64,000 nt of DNA from Erpetoichthys calabaricus (GCF_900747795.2 NC_041396.2:38650674-38714673); one strand, 5' to 3'; shown: positions 37,430 to 49,400, counted from the first letter of the stretch. Program-made: numbers and translations. The notes: generated by a model not told the origin, from the letters alone.

Positions 37430-38080
37430 TACATTTTATTTATTTATTTGTAGGTGTCTTTCTAAACACTCGAGAACACCAAAAAATAGATAACACACAC
37501 ATTATAAGCAAAACTAATATATAAAATCAGACAGAGCAATTGTAGTCAAAGAGAAAAAGCAGTCTTAAATAAATGAATTTTAAGTTTAGATTTGAAAAGT
37601 GAGAATGACTCAATATTTCTAAGCTCAGATGGTAATGAGTTCCAGAGCTGGAGAGCTCTGCTCTGCATAGTGGTAAGATGGATGAAGGGGACAGTCAAGT
37701 GGATAGATGAAGAGGATCTAAGAGTATGGGAGGGAATGGCAACATGTAGGAGGTCAGGCAGTTATGGAGGGGCAAAGTTGTGGATAGTCTTAAATGTTAA
37801 CAGAAGAATTTTGAATTTAATGCGGTACTTAACCGGGAGCCAATGAAATTGCTGCAAGACAGGAGTGATATGGTGAGTAGAGGGGGTTCTAGTAATGTTG
37901 TAGGCAGCTGAATTCTGGACCAGATGAAGCTTATAAAGAGATTTGCAAGAAAGACCAAAGAAAAGGGAATTGCAATAATCCAGACGAAAAGTGACAAGGC
38001 TACGAACAAGGATAGCAGTGGTGTGGGGAGTGAGGGAGTGGCGAATACGATTAATGTTACGCAATTGGAAATATGCAGAC
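37430..38080 (-). mobile_element. L2-type LINE, 3' part (interrupted copy)
   Basis: The minus strand encodes AYFQLRNINRIRHSL, FRLDYCNSLFFGL, LVQNSAAYNITR and HITPVLQQFHWLPVKYRIKF, the thumb region after the RT palm. It continues the RT piece at 39710-40170; the two halves are separated by about 1.6 kb of later insertions. Confidence 0.85.
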
Positions 38081-39004
38081 CCAGAAAATATTGTTTTTAA
38101 TGAAGCTTTAAAGTAAAAGTGAAGATAATGAAATTGAAACAATTCCAACACACAAATCATGTGCTCTCAGCGCATAGAAAGCGTATAAGCACAATATGGA
38201 GAATAGACACCCAAAGGCATTGGAGAGGAAAAAAAGGCAGATAAGAGATTATGAAAGCAGTGGGATTCAAAAGGCTCAAACAAATGATGGCACGATACAC
38301 ATGCAGACAAAGGTACACAATATGAAAGCAGTAAAATTAGAAAGTATTGTAGCGTCCCACCCAGGTTGACGGCTTTTTGGTTTTAAGTGCGTCCACTATT
38401 AATGAACATTCCTTAGGATTAATGAATATCATTTGATATCATTGTCATTCACTTAACTTCCCTGAAGAAACAACTGGCAATACAACTAATGAATTTACAC
38501 GTTGTTGTCAAAGGGGTCAGGTTGGACAGCCTCCTTTAGATGAATATCCTTAATATCTACGGATGTTTCTAACTAACAATGTACCCGAAAGTAAAAACAT
38601 TATGGACTGCATTAGATCCTACAATAGTTCATTTGCTTTTACATCTACCGGGGTAAATATCAGGCCACCAGCTGGCAATGGCCCATACTGCTTTCACGTA
38701 TGTAGACAAATATTACATCGGATTGGAACAGTGCACCCTGACCCAAATCACGAACGCAAATATGCACAGATCTACGCGTTAGATCCAGATGACGCACTCT
38801 ATCAATGATTTTACTACAAATGTTGTGTATAAAGAAGTATTCCAATAGATCCTTCTAATGTGCCATGCTATGGGTTCTTTACTTCCTTTGTTCGTCATCT
38901 ACACCTTTACAATTCGATATATCTCAGACATTCATCAATGTATTTCAGGTTACCCAACCCCGGGGGTAGGCGAGCGATGCGAGCAGGGGGCGGACCCCCC
39001 TTGT
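38081..39004 (+). mobile_element. Helitron-like element, copy 2 (coding remnant)
   Basis: It encodes the N-terminal Helitron protein region: LGLMNIICYHCHSLNF with paired Cys/His, CCQRGQVGQPPLDEYP, an in-frame stop, then IRSYNSSFAFTSTGV and GNGPYCFHVCRQILHRIG. The right end carries the family hairpin GGGGGCGGACCCCCC, then CTTG followed by T. The left end is uncertain. The Rep catalytic HUH motif and the helicase are absent. Confidence 0.78.
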
Positions 39005-39709
39005 GTTATTAGATGTTAGTAATGTTAGATGTTATCAGCAGTGTGTCTGTGTCTGTTTGCGGAGAGATTGTTGACCTTGTTGAGAGGTTTACTTACCTGG
39101 GCAGTGACATTCATGTCTCTGGTGACTCTTCCTATGAAGTCAGTAGACGGATTGGGAGAGCATGGGGGGTCATGAGGTCGCTGGAAAGGGGTGTTTGGCG
39201 ATCCCGATATCTATGCAAAAGGACGAAGGTCCAAGTCTTTAGAGTCCTGGTGCTTCCTGTCTTGCTATATGGTTGCGAGACATGGATGCTATCCAGTGAC
39301 CTGAGACGAAGACTGGACTTCTTTGGTACTGTGTCTCTCCAGAAAATCCTCGGGTACCATTGGTTTGACTTTGTGTCGAATGAGTGGTTGCTCATGGAGT
39401 CCCGAATGAGGCATATTACCTGCATTGTGAGGGAGCGTCAGTTACGGCGCTACGGCCATGTGGTGTGTTTCCCCTTTGGTGATCCAGCTCGTAAGATCCT
39501 CATTGTTGGGGACCCGAGTGGCTGGACCAGACCAAGGGGTCACCCACGTAACACATAGCTGCAGCAGATAGAGGGTCATTTCCGGAGGGTGGGACTGGAC
39601 TGCGTGTCTGCCTGGGGGTTTGCAAACCAGGATCCCGAGTTGTTTCGTTGTGTAGTGGGTGTGGCAACACACTATACCAGTGCATGCTCCCCAACTTGAC
39701 TTGACTTGA
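39005..39709 (+). mobile_element. LINE C-terminal fragment
   Basis: Encodes FTYLGSDIHVSGDSSYEV, GVWRSRYLCKRTKVQVFRV, LPVLLYGCETWMLSSDLRR and QLRRYGHVVCFPFGDPA, the post-RT region of a common fish non-LTR family. It differs from the RTE and L2 copies here. It ends in repeated TTGACTTGACTTGAG. It lies between the Helitron-like copy and the second half of the interrupted L2. Confidence 0.82.
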
Positions 39710-40170
39710 GATGTTATTGATGTGAGACTGAAAAGATAAAGTACTATCAAGGATGACACCCAGACTCTTAACCTGTGGGGAAGGGGAGACAGAGGAATTA
39801 TCAATAACAAATTAAAAACTTTCAGTTTTGAATAATGTTGATTTTGTACCAAAAGTAGGTTTGCTAGTGAGGTAGAGCTGGATGTCATCAGCATAACAGT
39901 GGAAGCTAATGTTATATTTACAAAAAGGTATTGCCGAAGGGAAGGAGGTAAATAATGAAAAGGAGGGGCCCCAGGACAGAGCCTTGGGGGACACCTGAAG
40001 TATCAGTGGTGGGTTGGGATGTAAAAGTTTTAAGCTTAACAAACTGAGTGCGGACTGAGAGGTAGGATCTGAACCAATCTAGTGGAGTGTGGGTAATGCC
40101 AATCAAAGATAATCTATTAAGAAGAGTAGTGTGACAAATAGTATCAAAGGCTGGGGGACATTATTTCCCC
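39710..40170 (-). mobile_element. L2-type LINE, RT part (interrupted copy)
   Basis: The minus strand encodes [33 protein letters not shown], catalytic [14 protein letters not shown] and VKSLGVILDSTLSFQSHINN, after which the frame is interrupted and resumes near 38070. YADD is intact and the frame has shifts. Confidence 0.88.
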
Positions 40171-40680
40171 TGGTATGCTAGATGGCAGCCCCATGGGTTC
40201 CCTCAGGGCTTCATGGGAAATGGAGTCCTGCTACTCAGCCCTGTTGGGTCCCGTGGGTGCCACCAGGGGATGCCGCAGGGCCTACAGAGCCCTGCTTCGT
40301 TGGGCTCGCACCTTACCTGAAAGTGCTTCCGAACCAAGCCTATGAAATGCCAGAAGTACTCCTGGGTATTACTTAAAAGGAGCCAGCTGGCATTGCTCCA
40401 GGGGCCAGAGTCAGGAGGAAGGTGACAAAGCTTGCTGGAGGAGGAGTGGAGGTGGACAAAGGCAGAGAGAGAGAGACAACAGGGGAAGAAAAGACAAGAA
40501 GACAAGTAATGAGTGCTCCTTGGTGCTTTATACTCTGTATTGCTGTTGTGGGAAACTGTTGGGAAAGAGTTTCCCACAATTAAAAGCCTTTGTGTTGTGC
40601 TAGACTTGTTCCTGTGTCTGTCTGTGCTGGATTTGGGGGGCTGGAGCGCCAACTTCAGAGCCACAATAATTAACTGATTA
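40171..40680 (+). repeat. Unclassified repeat unit A, LTR-like features
   Basis: It has a TATA-like ACTTAAAAGGAGC near 40375, a poly(A)-like ATTAAA near 40580 and TGTGTCTGTCTGTGCTGGAT near its end. It shares AGAAGTACTCCTGGG and the AAAAGGAGC block with unit B. It could be a solo LTR fossil or another interspersed repeat. No coding region is attached. Confidence 0.4.
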
Positions 40681-40829
40681 AAAAGGTTATCTTGATACAT
40701 GTAGTAAACAAGTTAAAACATTTTGCTAATACATGTAGTTAACTGGTGAAATGGTTATGCTGATATGTGTAGTTAACTGGTGCAAAAGGTTGTGCTGATA
40801 AATGCATTTGGTTCATATATTTAGTTATT
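40681..40829. repeat. Short tandem block, about 45-50-bp units
   Basis: Three loose units built on TTAACTGGT...AAAAGGTT...GCTGATA...TGTAGTT occur between about 40665 and 40815. Confidence 0.55.
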
Positions 40830-41270
40830 GTTGTAGGTGCCAAGGTAGACAGGATGGCATCCCTACCAGGAAGGAGGGTAGTTCCTTACCCAGCTGGGAG
40901 GCCGTAAGGGAAGGATATGGGTGGACAGGCATCCCGACTGGAGCAGTTTCAGATTCCTTTCCTGAAGGATTGTATATTGGGGCTATGAAGTCCTCCAAAG
41001 TGTCAGATGTCAGTATCATTTGGGTAGAGCTTCCATTTGTACACCCGCAGGACACCTAGGGAATTGTAGTCATTGTACATATGTGCTGCCAGAGGGAGCT
41101 GTGGGGAGAGGACTTGCACACTTTAAGGAGATTCCACCTGACCCGGTGGTGCTTCCAAGGTGTAGTCATGTGACACCAGAAGTGCTCCCAGGTCTGGCAT
41201 AAAAGGAGCAACCTCATCCAGGCAAGTTAGAGATGGGAGGTAGAGGACAAGGCTTGCCTGGAGGACAGTG
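40830..41270 (+). repeat. Unclassified repeat unit B, LTR-like features
   Basis: A diverged relative of unit A, with AGAAGTGCTCCCAGG and CATAAAAGGAGCAACC in the same relative order and the same strand, about 0.7 kb downstream. Family unknown. Confidence 0.4.
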
Positions 41271-41797
41271 AAATATTTACTATACTGGATGGTGCTTGTA
41301 GCTCTGTGTTGAAAGAATAACATGTGGAAGATATTTAGTCATTTTGCTTGACTTCTTATTGTAATATAAAACACAAAATACTCAATCACATTAAACAGTC
41401 TTTTTAATTGATCGATGTTAAAAACGCAAAACTAAAACCACTGTGGTTAAATGTTGTTGTATAACAATAGAATATGAATAGTTCCAATATTTTCAATAGG
41501 CACTTTATTTTCGAAGTAAATGTATTCCCCTGGAGTTCCTACCCAGAGGGAAGACATCACGATCACCAGCATTATTGATAAATGATTGAGATTACTGGTG
41601 CTGAACATGTGAAGATACTGAAGTAGTTATATTGTGTTATTTACAGTGGTCAGAGAGATTTGTAGATAGCCACAGTATTCATCTTGGAGCTATCATACCT
41701 TCAAGACAGTGTCTGAAGAGAAAACTACTTCATTGTTTGGGATTCAGTAGATGTGAAGTCACTATGATGTCAAAGAGGAATGGCAAGCACACTTTGT
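41271..41797. other. No gene seen
   Basis: Intergenic, unassigned. Confidence 0.35.
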
Positions 41798-41957
41798 TCA
41801 CTTCAGTAGTGTAAGCTGGAGTATATAAAAACGATGAATGCTTATATTACAACATATGGGTTGGATTGCCGTTGGGACTCAACAGCAAAATTAATTTTCT
41901 TTTGCAGAGAGTGAGAGGCATTTCAGTATCCTCTTACTGTGCTATTTAGGGTTGCAG
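41798..41957 (+). repeat. Tandem duplication, unit 1
   Basis: About 160 bp, including ACATATGGGTTGGATTG, GGGACTCAACAGCAAAATTA and GTGCTATTTAGGGTTGCAG. Unit 2 at 43246-43404 is nearly identical in order. The hAT element lies between the units. Confidence 0.85.
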
Positions 41958-43232
41958 CAGGGATGTGCGGTCAGGGGAGGCATGAAAAGTAAAAAAAAAA
42001 AAAACTAATAATAATGACATAAAATACATTTGTCCACTGGTCTGTGCTATAAATTTGTTTTCTGTATGATTTCAATTACTTTGATCATTTTTATAGTCAA
42101 AATCGCTGAAATGGCTCATTTCCTGTTCAAATGCAGGGGAGAAACGCGAGGTGCATAGCAACAAGCCTCACCTCACTTCCAACTGACTGCACTGTCCCTC
42201 ACACACTGGGGTGACGCATGCAATTGGCGCGTGCCTGTTGCTGTCTCTCTTTATGTTACCAATATAATGTTTGGAGACACGTTTATTATACACCCTGACT
42301 TTCCACAGTCTGGCGAATATCTTTAATGAATGTGTGTGTCATATTTAGTCTTGCTGATCAGACACAAAACTGCAGTGAAAAGGCACAAGGTGAGGCAGAC
42401 AGTACCGTGCTGCCCTGAAGGGGGCGCATGTGAGCCCAACAGGTGCTTGTTGCTGCTGTTCTTCTACGCAGAAGGCGCCAAGGAGTTAGCGATATCAGAA
42501 AGTCAAGTGCACCGCAACAGTCCGTTTATTTTTATTTTTTGTTCTGACTGACTGCCAAAATGTTAGATTAAGATTTTTAAAACTAAGGAAAATAAGGAGG
42601 ACTTTTACAAGAAATTGACAAGAGATTTTCATGGAGAAGAAATAGGCGCATGGACTTCATTTACAAGTAAAGGTAAGACCATAAACGGTTTTCAATTTTA
42701 TAAAAAATTTGGATCAGACTAGGAAAAAAACAATCCAATATTTAAAAACTAAATTTTGACCTTAAATAAAATATTCTTTTGTTTTTCTTGTTATCCTTTT
42801 GTTGCAGTCTATATTAAAACTGATTATTGCATCAGAATTAAAAGCTTTTAAAAACAACTAAAAATTTCAATTATGGTCAAAATTGAAATCCATTTTTTTT
42901 GTACACCACTCTATACTTTCATTTGTATTGAATGAGTATGAATTGTGGAATTGCAACGGCAAATTTAGAACGTATAGAGGGTGAGGAGCAAATGCACGCT
43001 CTCTGCTCTCTCATATTGCTATAAATGTAATGTTCTTTCTTAGCCAAATATGTACCTTACCTATCTATGTTTGTGTAAAGAATGCTGATGAGATATGAAA
43101 CATAACCAGTAACAAATGTGCATGCTGCCAATTGAATAGTGAATAAGCTACCCTTTTGGGTTCATATATTTGTAAATCTGACTCTGAAGGAGTCGGTGCC
43201 TCACCAGCCATGAACCGCGCCACACATCACTG
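41958..43232. mobile_element. hAT-family DNA transposon, nonautonomous, with 8-bp target duplication
   Basis: The ends are CAGGGATGTG and, inverted, CAGTGATGTG. Both sides carry a perfect 8-bp direct repeat, GGTTGCAG, at 41950-41957 and 43233-43240. Subterminal text GGTCAGGGGAGGCA and TGCCTCACCAGCCATGAACC is typical of a fish hAT family. The interior is AT-rich with no full transposase; a short stretch near 42570-42670 could be coding debris. Confidence 0.88.
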
Positions 43233-43245
43233 GGTTGCAGTAATG

Positions 43246-43404
43246 TCAGTAGTGTATGCTGGTGTATATAATAATAATGAATGTTTATGTTGCAACATAT
43301 GGGTTGGATTGTTGTTGGGACTCAACAGCAAAATTACTTTTCTTTTGCAGAGAGAAAGGCCTTTCTGTATCCTCTTACCGTGCTATTTAGGGTTGCAGTA
43401 GTGT
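43246..43404 (+). repeat. Tandem duplication, unit 2
   Basis: The partner of 41798-41957. It begins with the same TCAGTAGTGTA word and ends with ATTTAGGGTTGCAG. Confidence 0.85.
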
Positions 43405-44680
43405 GGCCTGAGCTCCCATTAGAGCTGACGCTGTCCTAGAAATATGCAGCGCATGAACAGCATTCATAATAGGCATTTTAAAGAACTGAATACTTTCACA
43501 GCTTCTGCCCTTTCAGACAAATGAGTTTTAATTAGAATGATAGAACTTCTTTTTTGGATAGGAAGTTTGAAATACCTTTAGGATCATATATGATAAGGCA
43601 TATTTAATAGAATTTCCCATATAGATTAGTTGTGGAGTAAATGTACTGTGTTATTTTTATTGTGATAAATAAGTTAGGTGTAAAGTTTAGTTACTCACAC
43701 AGGATTCTGTGTCTGAGAAATTCTTAGTGTTCACCACAACATTCTTAGTGTTTACCTATAACAAACCAACCACTCGACTATCATTTTTTTAATGTAGAAC
43801 ACTGCTCAGATGAGAAGTTGAGATTAATGCCTTTGTCCACATCATCTTTGCCTGCCTCTCATTTCTTCTCTGCCCAACCTGCTCCTCACATTCTTCATTC
43901 TCCTTGTCTCTCCTTTGCTTTTAAAGACTCCATCCCTTTATCTCCTCAGTGCGTGCTCCCCTGCCCCTTGACAGCACCCTCTTGTGACTTGCTATTCTAA
44001 GAAAGACATTTACATGCTCCATACAAAAAAGGGAAGATTTCCCTCTTCTAGACCCATCAGTCAAATCACCTCCACTTCCCACCTTCTCAAAGTCCTGCAA
44101 GCACCACTGATGCAATAAGTTCTGATGAGCTGGAAAACTCTTATTGCCAAGTGCTGCTTTCTCCAGCATCTTTCACATACTTTTGCCTTGACATTTGTGT
44201 CATCAAGGCTGAGAGCTGGGAGATACATTTCAGAAGACTCCAGAGGCCCTCACCAATGAGCAAGGAACGGAGGGAGGATTGGAATCGAACATTCTGCCAT
44301 CCTTGTCTCCAGAGTGTTGTGTAAAATAAAACACTTGACCATGGTAGCTTCTTTTTCAGTGTTTATTTCTGTCACGCTACAGAAAACCCCACGATGTTTA
44401 CGGCAATAACAGTAACACACTGCTGCAAACCAGTAATCATTTAAAAGATAAATGAATGTGATCTCAAAAACACTGGCAAAAGAGAGAGGGAAAGGGTTAT
44501 TTAAAATCATTAAATGTCAAGAAAATAACACCTTATATTTTTGTATTTTTTTTTAATCATAAAGTGTAAAATTTTTTAAATGGTAAAAGTAAAACCTATA
44601 GTTGTTTTTTTTTCATACGTACTTACATTTTCATTGCAAACGCATTTTCAGGTGTAAATCTACACTTCGAAACATTTTCT
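43405..44680. other. Intergenic, no gene seen
   Basis: A pyrimidine-rich stretch lies at 43840-43980, and no exon or repeat is assigned. Confidence 0.4.
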
Positions 44681-45150
44681 GAACTCGCCTGAGCGATTCT
44701 CAGGGTTGTGGGTGTCTGGAGCTAATCCAGGAGTACTGCGTCAAGGCAGAAACCAATCCTGGACAGGGTTCCAGACCACCACAGGGTGTACACATGCATC
44801 CATGATCACTCACATTGAACTGATTTAGAGTTGTCAGTCAGTCTAACTTTAGGATGTGAGAGGAAACAGGATTCCCCGGTGAAGAAACACTCCTAAAGAA
44901 TGAAATTTCGTCTTATTCACGTATTCCTTTTAAAACCTGCTTACTCCAACAGGTTTGTGCAGAGCAGAGCCTATCCTGGCAGCACTGGGCACAAGACAGG
45001 AGACAGTCCTGAGCAGATGGCCAGTATATCATAGGGCACATATATTCGCCAGTTTATCTAACCTGAACATCGTTGGTGATGTAGCAGAAAATCTACACAG
45101 ATGACTGTGAAGCAGCAGTGCTAACCAGTGCACCACCTCAACTGCAATTT
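44681..45150 (-). repeat. Two degenerate SINE copies
   Basis: About 44690-44890 contains GGAGCTAATCCAGG and AACCAATCCTGGACAGGG. About 44940-45145 contains GAGCCTATCCTGGCAGCACT and ends at a head that inverts to GGTGCACTGGTTAGCACTGC. Both match the SINE family in layout. Confidence 0.6.
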
Positions 45151-45967
45151 ATTTATTCCTTTATTACTAAATAATAAGCATTTAGCATACCTATGACTAA
45201 TACAGAGAACATGTCCCATCTAAATTTTAGAGGTGACTGCTACCAAGAATTGGATTAAGTAGGTTTGAAAACTGATGGATTTCTGTTTCAGTTGACACAA
45301 AGTCAGAGGAATGAAATATAGCACTTTCCTTTCTGTAATGCAGATGTTCCATTGGTCCATAATCTAGTACTTATTTTAAAAAAGTTATAAACCTTTTCAG
45401 TCCCTTTCAGAAGAATTCTGTAAACTGGATACTGTTTGTTATTCAAGGATTCAAGCTGTGATTTCCAGGTCCTATTACAACATCTATACTTAAAGGCCTT
45501 CCTTGACTTGACATATTTATAGGCTGTAACATCTTTTATTTGTGCACTCTTTATGCTTGTTGCTTTATAAGGTTTGCATTTGTTAAACCCTTGCACACTT
45601 CTCCTTCAATGCATTATATTGTTTTTAATTATTTGTATTACACTTGTTTCCAAGCATACTGATAAAATGTTTAAGTTAACCTTTAACATACGCCACCCAT
45701 TCTTACAGTCCTTTTCAACGTCGTCTTACAGCTCACCCTCTTATCTTATTTTTAACCTGTGAGCCACCTTTTGCCATTTATACGAACCAAGCCAGAATAT
45801 ATATCATGCTGAAAGCACAGATATGGCAGATTGATAATACATAGTCAATAAGGCATGCCCTAACATTTTCTGAAGGCAGCCACTGTTGTTTCAGTGCTGC
45901 AAGTATGATAATAGGTGCTGGTTAAAATAGAGAAAAATGAAACACACTGTGTCAGAGTTAGCCTTTG
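45151..45967 (-). other. IP6K3 3' UTR and downstream
   Basis: Minus-strand AATAAA at 45540-45535 lies about 430 nt after the IP6K3 stop and is a candidate poly(A) signal. I cannot tell whether it is the one used. Confidence 0.4.
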
Positions 45968-46432
45968 TCAGTCACCATCCTTGATCTTCCGTAGAATGTG
46001 AATTAGATTCTGTAATCCAAAAATGTACCCCAGGTCAGGCCCATCATATGTGGTCGTATTGTTTCTGGCCCCCTTATAGGTAGTGTGAGCAAAATCTATC
46101 ATGCGCACGTCCACCTTTGGCATTGTGCTTGGTGGTGGCTCTGTAGAATAGCCGGCAGGGCTCCTTTTTTGATGTCCGAGGTTGCTGTTACTCTGATGTT
46201 TTCCCTCATATATGATAAGCAAGGAGCTCGAGTAGAATCGGTAAGAACCTTGACGTTCAATGATGGATTTAAGACATAAGAGTTTCTGCAGAATGGGATC
46301 AATTAACTCTTTCTTCAAGCGGTGGCCATCATGTAGAAAGTGGTATAGCGTCTGCTGAAAACCTTCTTCTGTCAGTGTTCTGCCATAATATTTGTCTCTG
46401 CAGTGAAAGTGGTGAGACTTTGCCTGGTATAC
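45968..46432 (-). CDS. IP6K3: IP6K3 coding exon 5
   Basis: The acceptor is TTCTGCAG. It begins [20 protein letters not shown] and ends with TGA at 45970-45968. It holds the SSSLL and IDF motifs. The intron before it is only 107 bp. Confidence 0.95.
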   Translation of the reverse strand, partial: VYQAKSHHFHCRDKYYGRTLTEEGFQQTLYHFLHDGHRLKKELIDPILQKLLCLKSIIERQGSYRFYSSSLLIIYEGKHQSNSNLGHQKRSPAGYSTEPPPSTMPKVDVRMIDFAHTTYKGARNNTTTYDGPDLGYIFGLQNLIHILRKIKDGD

Positions 46433-49400
46433 CTGCAGAAGAAAAATAGTATATATCAGGTATATATCAGGTTGCTGCTTGTACAGTAAAATATGGACAT
46501 GCTATAAAATAAATCATTTTAGCTTTGGAGAAAGTCTACCTGCATGCCACCTAGACGCAGTCCCAACGAAGAAGAAGTGCTCTGCTCACATTTTTTCATG
46601 TGCCGCTTCTTTTTCTCTTCAGTGGCATCATCACCATGTTGTCGGGTACCCATCTTTAGATCGAGGATGCAGGGCTGGTGAAACTGGGACACCACATTCT
46701 CTAACAGGACAAACCCTTTTGATTACTGTCAAGGAGCACACCGTAGAGTTTCAGGTAATGAAAACTAAATAAATATTAAAGCAATTGACAAAAATCTGAC
46801 TAGGACAGGCCATTCAGCCCAATAAGCTCACCAAGAGCTCCAAAAGATCCAAATTAAGTGCATTTTCTATTTCATTATCTGTATACTGTGTTTAAGAATT
46901 CTCTTGCTACAAGGGGGCTTCGCCCCCTGCTCGCTTTGCTTGCCTACCCCCGGTGTTTTGAACCCGTGCCCGCTGGGCAGCCGTAGTTTCAGACGCGCGT
47001 TGTAGGAGCTTGCGTTATTTTGAACCCGTGCTTGCCCTGCTTCTGCGGTTTGAGACGCGCGTTGTAGGCGTGTATCCGTCAGTCGAGCTCGTTCGGTTTG
47101 AACCCATGCCTGCTTTGCCTCCGCAGTTTCAGACGGTGGGTCGCGTTCGGCGTTTTGTACGATCCCAAGCAGCAGATTATTCCTAACTTCACTCCGCAGT
47201 AGTGCCACGCACAATATGGCGGTGACGCCTGCGCCTTCACTACGCAGTAGTGCCACTCACAATATGGCGGCAACGCCTGCGCCTTCCGTATTATGTCGCG
47301 TTTTACCATGCTGTGTAGTCCCCTTTGCCTTTCGTACTTTCCCGCACCTTCCGACGCGTGATGTAGGCGCCTGCACCTTCCGGGTCTGCCTCCGCTGTGT
47401 GGTGTGGACATTTAACTGTCGTTTTTCTGCTTTTATATTCTGTATCTCGCTGTGCATGTGTTTCGTGTCTAGGTTTTTTTGAAGCTGTTGCATTCCAGTT
47501 TTCATCATCTGTAACCTGCTCTCCATGTGTTTGGCCCCGTTCTTTAACCTCTTTATGACGTTTTACTTTGTTTCCTACTCTGTCTTTTATTTCTGACCAC
47601 GCTTTATCCTGCTTGCGGCATGTCAGACGGTTCGTAGTCTCTCCCGTTTCGCTCTGGGTCGGGGGGGCTTTGTGTGGCGCCTGCGCACTATGTCTCCTGC
47701 GTCCACGGGCAGGTCCCTGCGTCCATATCCGGTTTACTATTCTCGGTTAGTAATATGGATTCTGGGTATACTTCATCTTCTCTTTCACCATAGTATGGCT
47801 GAGAAAATAAAAGAACATGCATTATGAACAATATTCATAATGGTGCTTTCGATTTCCGGTTAAACTCTTGAGTTAATGCAATGATTTTGTTAAAAAAGGA
47901 TACTGAATAACTTGTTTTCAGTGAACTCGCTAGTCATATGTGAAAGCAGAGTACGAAGACAGTGGAGTCCCCAAGGGTTATGACTGTTTCTTTCTTGAAT
48001 GTCATTCTTGTTACCGTTTGGATCCTCCATTTGGTAGGCTGTGTCTGAGTCCTGCACCAGGTTTATGGAAAAACTGCTTACTTTGATGCAGCCATTGCTT
48101 CTACAATAAAAAAAACCACATAAATATGCGTATTTGGCACGTAACATAACATGTTCAAATGTACTTAATACAATTCAGAGTCATAGGGAGCCAAACCCAT
48201 GCTGGCAACATCTGGCATAAGTCAGAGCACCAATCCATCACAGAGCCCATTCATGCACAAATCCACAAAAGGGCTCATTTGGACGTACCCTTTATCTTAC
48301 CCCAAGCATACTTTAGGGTGTTTGAGAAGAGCTCACACAGAGAGCATATAAGTTCCTCAGAAACAACTAGCAAGCAAACAATCTGAACCCCAGGATGCTG
48401 AAAGGCCGCAGCACCCATATGCTGCCTATACAGTATATATCATATACTGTAGTTAATTTGGGAACTGTACCCGACATTATTATGATGAACTAAAAAGATT
48501 TTAAACTGAGATTTAATCAAGAGATTTTGGACATACTGGTGCAGTTTGCCAATAATAAAAGAAATTCAACCTTTAGACATATAGGCCAATTAAAACTATA
48601 GTAGATCTTTTATTGAAAACCTCAACTTTTTAAAATCTATTCTCTATTTTTCGTTCACAGTCTTAATTTCCCAGGTGATTGAAAAAGCATAACAAAAGTG
48701 TTACAAGTGTGTGAAGTACTGAAATATCTGCACTACATTTTTAAATATCTATGGCTAAGAAAGGGGCAAGATGTTATTTTCCAGTTAGCAGAAGAATATC
48801 ATATCTTATTTAGCTATTGCCTTTCTTACTTATAGCCCATGAGAAGAAGAAGCAACTTTTATTATTATTTTTCAAGTAATAAAGCTAGAGTTCAGTTAGA
48901 CTGAAGAAGTAGTTTGAGATATAAATGATACATTTCATCATTTAGAACTGATATTTCAGTACTTTTTACTTTTTAGAAAATGTAAAGAGTAAAAATTTTC
49001 ATTTTTGAATGATTAATATGCATTGCCTATAAAAAGTATTCACCCACTTGAAATTGATCACATTTTATTGTTATATAATATTGAATCCCAGTGGATTTAA
49101 TTTTTTTTTTATAGTGATCAACAGAAACTGACATGCTGTAACCAAAAGTCTAGTTGAAATCTGTAGAATTCTTTCCTTTATTTCTTTAAATCATCCTGTT
49201 TTCTTTTGATCAAATCCATTTATTCTCTGAACCTGATTTATCCAGTGTTGTGCTGCAAGTGGCCAGAGCCTCTCCTGGAAAGCCAAAATTACCTGTCATG
49301 GCAGCTTTTCCCTAAGAAGTGACTTTCCTCAAGTAGAAGTTTTTCAGAAAGACAATTTCTGCCTCGTTTGTGCTTTCTCTTAGTTGTCAAAGTCTGTACT

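Noticed and set aside
39013-39558. 181-codon plus-strand open frame
   Set aside because: It is the C-terminal part of a LINE ORF, not a host gene.
41798-43404. The two 160-bp direct repeats as LTRs of one element
   Set aside because: The interior is a hAT transposon with its own inverted ends and 8-bp duplication, and no retroviral-type coding sequence is present.
46433-46539. IP6K3 as a processed or dead pseudogene
   Set aside because: It has five exons with GT/AG introns in the family's positions, a full 409-aa frame and intact catalytic motifs.
46479-46772. 97-codon plus-strand open frame
   Set aside because: It is antisense to IP6K3 exon 4, whose minus-strand reading is unmistakable.
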